This document shows, one piece after another, positions 1 through 4,902 of a stretch of DNA of 5,566 nucleotides. The stretch spans positions 1-5,566 of the forward strand of contig JAEZQV010000192.1 in the NCBI GenBank assembly GCA_023441125.1. The letters are read 5' to 3'. Source of the DNA: Bacillota bacterium. GTDB lineage: Bacteria; Bacillota_C; Negativicutes; Sporomusales; Sporomusaceae. The position numbers and the translations under genes are program-made. The notes beneath the pieces are model-generated. The model was not told the origin of the DNA and did not search any database. It saw nothing but the letters and a program-made list of their open reading frames with translations. Every line of letters starts with the position of its first letter. Position 1 is the stretch's first letter.

Positions 1-1
1 C

Positions 2-541
2 GACTATCCTTATGGCATCACCGGCTGTACGGATTTTTTACATCAGATCGGCGCAGCGCTGAATATTGATTTTTCCGGCGAAATCGCCAATTTAAATGAA
101 GGAATTAAACCCATTTTAAAGCGGGCAACGCATTATTTGCAAACCTTGTACGATATGCCGGCAGCCGTGGTCGGCGACAGCATGCATCTGAGCGGTCTGC
201 AAAAATTTCTCACGGAAGAAATCGGCCTGGATGTTGTTGTCGCCGCCGCAGGCGCCCAGCAGGATGGCAATGACGTTTATGCCAGAATCCGGCAAAGCAA
301 CAGTGTCTTGCTTTTTGGCTCTTCGTTTGAGCAAGAAGTAAGTGCAGCAATGAAAATTCCGCTTTTCCGCTACAGTTATCCGGTTTTTGATAAAGTTGAC
401 TTAAGCGGCATACCGTATGTAGGCTTGCAGGGGACGGCGGCAATGCTTGAAGACATTATCAATTTAATTTTGGCCGCCGAGTATAAACCGAGTGGTGTCT
501 ATGCGCCGCTGATCGATGAAGGGGCGAAAGAGAATTTTTAG
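2..541 (+). CDS. Nitrogenase-like component-1 subunit, NifK/beta-type (C-terminal part, 5' end outside window)
   Basis: The reading frame is open from the first complete codon and ends at TAG 539-541, giving 179 visible residues of a protein whose N-terminus lies upstream. Two blocks place it in the nitrogenase component-1 (oxidoreductase) family. Near the start is PYGITGCTDFL, matching the P-G-x-x-x-T-D-x-FL pattern of NifK-like chains. Near the end is IPLFRYSYPVFDKVDL, followed by a G-x-x-G-x-xxxL helix, matching the NifK segment with consensus RxGFPxFDRxxLH. Between them, AVVGDSMHLSGLQKFL corresponds to the GDPDxVxGLxxFL segment. I see no equivalent of the alpha-subunit cofactor-binding histidine, so a beta/NifK- or NifN-like chain fits best. 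The stretch between the middle and last blocks is clearly shorter than in true NifK, which argues for a divergent nitrogenase-like protein. Family members sit in two-subunit complexes that receive electrons from a NifH-like Fe protein; none is visible here. It overlaps the permease gene by 26 bases. The exact subclass (group IV, methylthio-alkane reductase-like, or other) is undecided. Confidence 0.85.
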   Translation, partial: DYPYGITGCTDFLHQIGAALNIDFSGEIANLNEGIKPILKRATHYLQTLYDMPAAVVGDSMHLSGLQKFLTEEIGLDVVVAAAGAQQDGNDVYARIRQSNSVLLFGSSFEQEVSAAMKIPLFRYSYPVFDKVDLSGIPYVGLQGTAAMLEDIINLILAAEYKPSGVYAPLIDEGAKENF

Positions 542-1529
542 ATGTAAGTATCTTTTGCAGAAAATAACTGAATATGCTCTGATCCTCTGGCTGGTCACGA
601 CGATAAACTTCCTCCTGATTCATTATATGCCGGGTGAGCCGCTGGTCCACATTTTAGGCGAAGAAGACTATTATTACCTGTTTTATCGCTATCCCGATAC
701 ATTAGAGGCGTTGCGGCATGCTTACGGCTTGGCGAACCCGCTGACGGAACAATATCTGGCTTATATTGGCAACACTATTACCTTGCATTTCGGCGACTCT
801 TTCATCAGTAAACAAAGCGTGCTGGCGATTATTTTGCGCCGTTTACAATGGACGCTGCTGCTGGTCGTGCCGGCAATTATTATCTCCGGGGTGCTCGGCC
901 TGGCGGCGGGCGCCTATGCGGGCTGGAAGAAAAACAGCAAAATCAACCTGGCTTTTTCTGTTCTGGCCATGTTTCTGTATACGGTACCGACGTATTGTAT
1001 TGCGATTATTTTGCTGGTGGTGCTTTCCTTTCAGAGCGGACTGTTTCCGGTGGGCGGCATGCGTTCCGGGCTGACTACCGGTATGGGCAACCTGGCCGAT
1101 GTCCTGTGGCATATGCTGCTGCCGATGAGTGTTTTAGTCTTGGAGCGTACCGTTTACAACTTTTTCATCGTCAAGAGTTCGATTGCGGGTATTAAAAATG
1201 AAGATTATATCCTGACGGCTTACGGTAAAGGGCTCTCCGAACAGGCGGTTATTTACTCCCATGGTTTGCGCAATGCTTTGCTGCCGTATATTACCGTTGT
1301 TTGTCTGCAATTTGGCTACGCGGCGGCGGGAACGATGCTGCTGGAGGTGGTCTTTTCCTGGAACGGCATGGGAACCCTGATTTATCAAGCCGTTATGACC
1401 AAAGATATTCCGGTCTTACAAGGCTGCTTTATGTTACTGAGCATGTGCATCATGGCTTTTAGTTTGCTGGCTGATGTGCTTTATATTTCTTTTGACCCAC
1501 GGGTAAAGGGAGCTAGGGAAATTGAATAA
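516..1529 (+). CDS. ABC importer permease, OppB/DppB/NikB type
   Basis: This is one of the two membrane subunits of a peptide/nickel-family ABC importer in the cytoplasmic membrane (337 residues, normal length). Predicted membrane segments lie near residues 19-37, 111-136, 144-171, 193-217, 254-278 and 298-325, with a long external loop after the first, as in OppB proteins. Family marks are FPVGGM (177-182), the EAA-type coupling loop around 230-257 (DYILTAYGKGL, then HGLRNALLP), which contacts the ATPases, and the C-terminal FDPRVKG (326-332), resembling the usual YxDPRVR. The ATG at 516 lies inside the end of the nitrogenase-like gene (26-base overlap) and has no good Shine-Dalgarno, so translation is probably coupled to the upstream gene. 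TTG at 555 is an alternative start that would remove 13 residues before the first membrane segment. The substrate cannot be deduced: members carry peptides, nickel chelates, opines and other small solutes. Confidence 0.93.
   Translation: MKGRKRIFRCKYLLQKITEYALILWLVTTINFLLIHYMPGEPLVHILGEEDYYYLFYRYPDTLEALRHAYGLANPLTEQYLAYIGNTITLHFGDSFISKQSVLAIILRRLQWTLLLVVPAIIISGVLGLAAGAYAGWKKNSKINLAFSVLAMFLYTVPTYCIAIILLVVLSFQSGLFPVGGMRSGLTTGMGNLADVLWHMLLPMSVLVLERTVYNFFIVKSSIAGIKNEDYILTAYGKGLSEQAVIYSHGLRNALLPYITVVCLQFGYAAAGTMLLEVVFSWNGMGTLIYQAVMTKDIPVLQGCFMLLSMCIMAFSLLADVLYISFDPRVKGAREIE
1505..1512 (+). promoter_or_regulatory. Ribosome binding site supporting TTG start at 1522
   Basis: AAAGGGAG lies 9 bases upstream of TTG 1522, inside the end of the preceding permease gene. 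It supports the unusual TTG start of the second permease, since no ATG or GTG is available before the first membrane segment. Confidence 0.7.
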
Positions 1530-2319
1530 ACGAAAAATTTTATTGTGGGCCGGGATTGCGAGTTTACTATTTTTCCTGCTGTTGGCAGTCCTGGCGCCCT
1601 GGCTGGCGCCATACGACCCTGCGGCCATGGGTGAACCTTTTTTAAAACCATCGTTCAGTCATTGGCTCGGCACCAATGATATCGGCGAAGATATTTTGAG
1701 TGAGCTGATTTATGGCAGCCGGGTATCCTTGCTGGTTGGCGTTGTTTCGGCGGGGGTTATTACCTTCATCGGGACCGGGCTGGGTGTTGTCGCCGGTTAT
1801 TATGGCGGCAAAATAGATACTTTGATTACGGGCGTCTGCAACATTGTCATCGTGCTGCCGACCCTGCCGCTGATTTTGCTGCTGATTGCTTTTATTGACG
1901 CCGGCCTCACCAATATTATTCTTGTAATTTGCATTACAGCCTGGGCTGCCTTTGCCCGGATCGTCCGTTCCCAGGTTTTAAAAATCAAGGAAATGCAATA
2001 CATTCAGATGGAAAAAGTATTGGGGCTGAGTGACTGGAAAATTCTTTTGTTCCATATTATCCCCAACCTCAGGGAATTGGTTATGGTGAAAGGCTGTCTC
2101 GCTGTTATTACGGCCATCATGACCGAGGCGGGGCTTAGCTTTTTGGGAATTGGCGTTGTGGAACAAACAAGCTGGGGCAGTATTTTGCATTATGCCTTTT
2201 TTCGTGATGGTGTGCTGAACAACCTGTGGTGGTGGTATCTGCCGCCGGTGGTTTGCATCTTTTTATGCGCGATGGGTTTTATGCTGATCTGCGATTTTTA
2301 CCAGCAGGAAATGGAATAG
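1522..2319 (+). CDS. ABC importer permease, OppC/DppC/NikC type
   Basis: This is the second membrane subunit of the importer, 265 residues, at the short end for OppC/DppC/NikC proteins. After an N-terminal membrane segment (about 8-29) comes the OppC N-terminal signature LAPYDP (28-33), then HWLGTNDIGEDILSELIYGSR (47-67), matching the family pattern LGTDxxGRDxxSRxxYGxRxSL. Further membrane segments lie near 69-95, 105-125, 130-150, 187-210 and 240-259. The coupling loop around 161-185 (EKVLGLSDWKILLFHIIPN) matches the family pattern ALGxSxxxIIxxHIxPN. The start is TTG, overlapping the previous gene by 8 bases with a good Shine-Dalgarno (1505-1512). The stop is followed at once by the ATPase gene. 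It should pair with the 516-1529 permease as a heterodimer. Nothing seen in the pore-lining segments identifies the solute. Confidence 0.93.
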   Translation: MNKRKILLWAGIASLLFFLLLAVLAPWLAPYDPAAMGEPFLKPSFSHWLGTNDIGEDILSELIYGSRVSLLVGVVSAGVITFIGTGLGVVAGYYGGKIDTLITGVCNIVIVLPTLPLILLLIAFIDAGLTNIILVICITAWAAFARIVRSQVLKIKEMQYIQMEKVLGLSDWKILLFHIIPNLRELVMVKGCLAVITAIMTEAGLSFLGIGVVEQTSWGSILHYAFFRDGVLNNLWWWYLPPVVCIFLCAMGFMLICDFYQQEME

Positions 2320-2323
2320 GAGT
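2318..2323 (+). promoter_or_regulatory. Ribosome binding site of first ATPase gene, overlapping the stop codon of the permease gene
   Basis: AGGAGT shares two bases with the TAG stop of the permease gene and ends 5 bases before ATG 2329. It is a compact stop/Shine-Dalgarno arrangement typical of coupled translation. Confidence 0.75.
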
Positions 2324-2328
2324 GTACC

Positions 2329-3252
2329 ATGCTGAATATCCGCAACTTAAACGTCAAATTTCAAGGGCGGAACAACCTTGCAGTGGTTCGCGGCTTCGAC
2401 TTAACGGTAAAGCCGGGCGAAAAAACAGTCCTGCTGGGGGAATCGGGCAGCGGGAAAAGTATGATCCTGCTGGCTATCCTGGGGCTTTTGCCGGAAACTG
2501 CGAAAATCTCGGGCTGTATTATGTGGCACAGGCAGAACTTGGTAACGTTATCCCCCAAGGAACTGACAAAGATTCGCGGCCGGGAGATCGCCTATATTCC
2601 GCAGGGCGGCGGCAATGGGCTGAATCCGGTGATGCGCATTGGCCAGCAATTGACAGAGGGCCTTCCCCTGGCCACCGCAGCCGCCAGACAAAATTTGGCC
2701 GTAAGGTTATTGCAAAAATTTAGCATCAACAACGCAGCCAAAGTCAGCAGCCAGTATCCGCATATGCTAAGCGGCGGCATGAAACAACGGGTCTTAATCG
2801 CCATCGGGACAGCGCGGGCGGCGCAGCTGATTCTGGCAGACGAGCCAACCAAGGGGTTAGATAAACAACGAGTGGCGGAAGTTATACAAAGTTTCAAGGC
2901 AATGCCGGAGACCGCGCTGGTGTGCGTGACCCACGATTTGGCGTTTGCCCAAGAGCTGGCAAGCAACATCGTGGTACTATATGCAGCCACTGTTTTGGAA
3001 TATGGGCCGCAACAAGATTTCTTTACCCGTCCCTTGCACCCGTATTCGCAGGCGCTCATCGCCGCTTTGCCGGAAAATGGGCTGCATGTTTTGGACGGCT
3101 TCGCACCGCCCCATGCAGAACTATGCCGGGGCGGCTGCGTTTTTTTCGCCCGATGCTCAAAACGCACCGCCAAGTGCAACCAGGAACCGCCGTTTTTTAA
3201 CCTCGGGACACAGAAAGTGAGGTGCTGGCGCTATGCTGATGCGACTGATTGA
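2329..3252 (+). CDS. ABC importer ATPase, DppD/OppD/NikD type with C-terminal cysteine-rich oligo-HPY region
   Basis: This cytoplasmic ATPase subunit (307 residues) powers the importer. Motifs in order: Walker A GESGSGKS (37-44), Q-loop Gln92 in YIPQGGG, signature LSGGM (147-151), Walker B LILADE (167-172) and switch His202 in VTHDL. All catalytic residues are present. The peptide/nickel-type C-terminal extension follows, with LHPYSQAL (236-243; the HPY mark of the family) and cysteines at 266, 270, 276, 283 and 299. The spacing CxxxC-x5-C-x6-C resembles the conserved cysteines of DppD/OppD proteins, which have been linked to a bound iron-sulfur cluster in some members; a cluster here is an inference. 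The region between Q-loop and signature is somewhat short. The gene starts 9 bases after the permease stop and overlaps the second ATPase gene by 20 bases. Confidence 0.94.
   Translation: MLNIRNLNVKFQGRNNLAVVRGFDLTVKPGEKTVLLGESGSGKSMILLAILGLLPETAKISGCIMWHRQNLVTLSPKELTKIRGREIAYIPQGGGNGLNPVMRIGQQLTEGLPLATAAARQNLAVRLLQKFSINNAAKVSSQYPHMLSGGMKQRVLIAIGTARAAQLILADEPTKGLDKQRVAEVIQSFKAMPETALVCVTHDLAFAQELASNIVVLYAATVLEYGPQQDFFTRPLHPYSQALIAALPENGLHVLDGFAPPHAELCRGGCVFFARCSKRTAKCNQEPPFFNLGTQKVRCWRYADATD
3219..3223 (+). promoter_or_regulatory. Ribosome binding site of second ATPase gene
   Basis: GAGGT lies 9 bases before ATG 3233, inside the end of the preceding gene. Its spacing favours ATG 3233 over the second in-frame ATG at 3239, which would be 15 bases away. 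Confidence 0.65.
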
Positions 3253-3910
3253 TGTGGCAGTCCGTTACAATACCGGCAATCGGCTGGTGCCTTGCTACCG
3301 GGACGTTGTTTCCCGCAGCAATCTTGCCATCGATACCGGCGAAACAATTGGCCTTGTCGGTGCAAGCGGCAGCGGCAAATCGACCATTGCCAAGGTTATG
3401 GGCGGGTTGATCAAACCGTCCCACGGTCATATCGAGTTCGAAGGTTTACAGATAAGGCTGCCCTTTGACGTGCACATTCGCCGCAGCATTCAAATGGTTT
3501 TTCAGCATCCGGAAATGGCCTTTAATCCGAAAATGAAATTATTGGACAGTCTGCAAGAGCCGTATACCATTTATCACTTGCCGTTCAGCCGGCCAAGCCT
3601 GTTGGCTAGGCTGCGTCAATATGGCCTGTACGAGGAACACCTCGAAAAATATCCCCGCCAGTTGAGCGGCGGGGAAATCCAGCGGGCCTGTCTGGCCAGA
3701 GTTTTGACTTTGCAGCCCAAGCTGCTGATTTTAGATGAAGCAACCAGTATGCTGGATGTTATTTCACAGGCGCAGATGATAAAACTTTTACTTGAGAATC
3801 AGAACAACAGCGGCACGGCGTATCTGTTGATTACGCATGATTGGAAGCTGGCGCAGAAAATCTGCTCGAAAATTTATCGCGTTGCGAAAGGAGTGATCTC
3901 TCCTGACTGA
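3233..3910 (+). CDS. ABC importer ATPase, DppF/OppF/NikE type, short form
   Basis: This is the second ATPase of the importer, expected to pair with the 2329-3252 product. All nucleotide-binding motifs are intact: Walker A GASGSGKST (43-51), Q-loop Gln91 in MVFQHP, followed by the family-typical FNP (97-99), signature LSGGE (144-148), Walker B LLILDE (164-169) and His202 in ITHDW. At 225 residues it is shorter than OppF/DppF proteins, which usually exceed 260, and stops soon after the switch histidine. It therefore lacks the oligo-HPY C-terminal region that its partner carries; NikE-like ATPases can be similarly short. It overlaps the upstream gene by 20 bases and ends in TGA 3908-3910. Its last codons contain the Shine-Dalgarno and apparent start of the downstream NifB gene, so the two are probably co-translated. 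Confidence 0.93.
   Translation: MLMRLIDVAVRYNTGNRLVPCYRDVVSRSNLAIDTGETIGLVGASGSGKSTIAKVMGGLIKPSHGHIEFEGLQIRLPFDVHIRRSIQMVFQHPEMAFNPKMKLLDSLQEPYTIYHLPFSRPSLLARLRQYGLYEEHLEKYPRQLSGGEIQRACLARVLTLQPKLLILDEATSMLDVISQAQMIKLLLENQNNSGTAYLLITHDWKLAQKICSKIYRVAKGVISPD
3887..3893 (+). promoter_or_regulatory. Strong Shine-Dalgarno that decides the NifB start
   Basis: AAAGGAG is followed by TGATC, so the stretch from 3887 to 3898 is almost a full complement of the 16S rRNA 3' end, missing one G. It ends 9 bases before CTG 3903. Being this strong inside the end of the ATPase gene, it marks a real initiation site although no standard start codon follows in the NifB frame. GTG 3893 overlaps the site itself and is in the ATPase frame, so it cannot be the start. 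Confidence 0.75.
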
Positions 3911-4739
3911 CCTGCGTGTTCATCCCTGCTTCAATGATAACTGTGGCCAATATGCCAGAATCCATTTACCGGTTGCGCCCCAGTGCAATATCCAATGCAA
4001 TTACTGTGTGCGCCGCTTCGACTGTCCGAATGAAGCCAGGCCGGGCGTGACATCCAAAGTGCTGTCGCCGGCAGACGCTTTGGCGAAATATTTAGCAGCA
4101 AAACGCAAAGTAAAGAATCTGACAATTGTCGGTATTGCCGGTCCCGGTGACGCACTGGCCAACTGGCCGGCGGTAAAAGAAACGATCGGGAAAATAAAAG
4201 CCGCCGATCGCACGGCGCAGTTTTGCCTCTCGACCAACGGTTTGCTGCTGCCGGCACTGGCGGATGAATTACAGGAAACGGGAATTAATTTTTTGACAGT
4301 AACAGTGAATGCGCTGGAGCCAAGCGTCGGTGAGAAAATTTACCGTTCTGTGCACTGGCAGGGTAAAAAAATCGGCAGTGAAGCCGGATTTCGCCTCCTG
4401 AGCCAGAATCAGCAAGCGGGAATCCGCATGGCCGTGCAACGCGGTATCGTCTGTAAAGTGAATACGGTAGTGATCGCAGGAATCAACGATCAATGCATCG
4501 GCGACATCGCGGCGACAGCGGGCAGCTTGGGGTGTTATTTGTTCAATGTCATTTCATTGATTCCGGTCAAGGGCAGTAAATTTGAAAAAATTCCTGTGAT
4601 GGAGGCCGGGAGAATTCAGTCGATACGGCAGCAATGCGGTGTTTTTATCAAGCAGATGTATCATTGCCAACGCTGCCGGGCGGACGCGGTCGGCTGCCTG
4701 CCGCAGGCTGCGGCGAGCGATTGTTGCTACCCGTATTAG
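3903..4739 (+). CDS. nifB: NifB, radical-SAM nitrogenase cofactor maturase (stand-alone SAM-domain form, probable CTG start)
   Basis: NifB uses S-adenosylmethionine to fuse two [4Fe-4S] clusters with a carbide and a sulfur into NifB-co, the precursor of nitrogenase-family active-site cofactors. Counting from CTG 3903 (278 residues), the marks are: HPCF (7-10), the radical-SAM CNIQCNYC motif (Cys28, 32, 35), FDCPNEARPGV (39-49; family DCxNESRPGV), AGPGD (79-83), LSTNGL (about 109-114), VNTVVIAGIND and the C-terminal CQRCRADAVG (255-264; family CxxCRADAxG). The cysteines for extra clusters are kept. Position 36, after the third SAM-motif cysteine, is Val where NifB usually has Asn. There is no NafY/NifX-like C-terminal domain, as in archaeal and some clostridial NifB. 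The frame is closed by TGA at 3894-3896 and has no ATG, GTG or TTG before GTG 4008, which lies just after the essential cysteines. CTG 3903 is therefore my best start. It overlaps the ATPase gene by 8 bases and is the last gene of the unit. Confidence 0.93.
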   Translation: MTDLRVHPCFNDNCGQYARIHLPVAPQCNIQCNYCVRRFDCPNEARPGVTSKVLSPADALAKYLAAKRKVKNLTIVGIAGPGDALANWPAVKETIGKIKAADRTAQFCLSTNGLLLPALADELQETGINFLTVTVNALEPSVGEKIYRSVHWQGKKIGSEAGFRLLSQNQQAGIRMAVQRGIVCKVNTVVIAGINDQCIGDIAATAGSLGCYLFNVISLIPVKGSKFEKIPVMEAGRIQSIRQQCGVFIKQMYHCQRCRADAVGCLPQAAASDCCYPY

Positions 4740-4791
4740 TGCGACGGTTGCTTCATGGGCACTGCTTGGCAATGAAGTAGAAAGCATTATG

Positions 4792-4810
4792 ATTATTGAA
4801 AACGATTATC
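4792..4810 (+). promoter_or_regulatory. Possible Fur-like operator overlapping the chelatase promoter
   Basis: By eye, the 19 bases match the classical Fur box (GATAATGATAATCATTATC) at 13 positions, best in the right half (ATTATC, 4805-4810). It covers the -35 element and the start of the spacer, where binding would block transcription. Fur-family control of a metal chelatase gene is plausible, but AT-rich promoter DNA gives such matches by chance, and other metalloregulators are possible. Confidence 0.3.
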
Positions 4811-4824
4811 GATGATGCTACAAT
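4796..4824 (+). promoter_or_regulatory. Sigma-A/sigma-70-type promoter for the chelatase gene
   Basis: The -35 element TTGAAA (4796-4801) and the -10 element TACAAT (4819-4824) are separated by exactly 17 bases. Each differs from consensus at one position. Transcription would begin near 4831, leaving a leader of about 72 bases before ATG 4903. It makes the chelatase gene at least partly independent of the upstream operon. Confidence 0.7.
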
Positions 4825-4890
4825 ATACATGGTAAAACATTGCGTACGGCCTGTGCTGTTTGGTGCAGAAAAAATCAAAACAGATGAATT

Positions 4891-4895
4891 GGAGG
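4891..4895 (+). promoter_or_regulatory. Ribosome binding site of the chelatase gene
   Basis: GGAGG sits 7 bases before ATG 4903, ideal spacing. It fixes the start of the chelatase gene, since no other in-frame start with a comparable site is near. Confidence 0.8.
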
Positions 4896-4902
4896 ATTGA
4901 CC

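Larger units (their letters stand above)
4740..4902 (+). other. Intergenic region separating the nitrogenase-like operon from the chelatase gene
   Basis: This is the only real gap between genes in the window. The first third holds a weak inverted repeat (CTTCAT 4751-4756 with ATGAAG 4772-4777), with a long loop and no T-run, so it is not a convincing terminator. The rest is AT-rich and carries the promoter and possible operator described separately, a roughly 72-base leader and the chelatase ribosome site. I see no tRNA, riboswitch or repeat. Confidence 0.6.

Noticed and set aside
2..541. Assignment of the fragment to a tetrapyrrole reductase (BchN/BchB or CfbD type)
   Set aside because: The NifK-like end blocks and the presence of NifB in the same unit favour a metallocluster-dependent nitrogenase-like enzyme; only the C-terminal part is visible, so the rejection is provisional.
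2592..3179. 195-residue open frame on the minus strand
   Set aside because: It lies wholly antisense to a clearly conserved ATPase gene, has no recognisable motifs, and is explained by the codon pattern of the + strand gene.
4696..4714. GC-rich hairpin (GCCGCA 4700-4705 with TGCGGC 4709-4714) near the end of nifB as a terminator
   Set aside because: It lies inside the coding region and no T-run follows, so it lacks the form of an intrinsic terminator.
4751..4777. Inverted repeat CTTCAT/ATGAAG as the operon terminator
   Set aside because: Only six base pairs around a 15-base loop and no T-run; too weak to call.
4829..4900. A 23-codon reading frame (ATG to TGA) ending 2 bases before the chelatase start
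   Set aside because: It has no ribosome site, its ATG lies at or just before the predicted transcript start, and an open run of 23 codons is expected by chance. A leader peptide is not supported.
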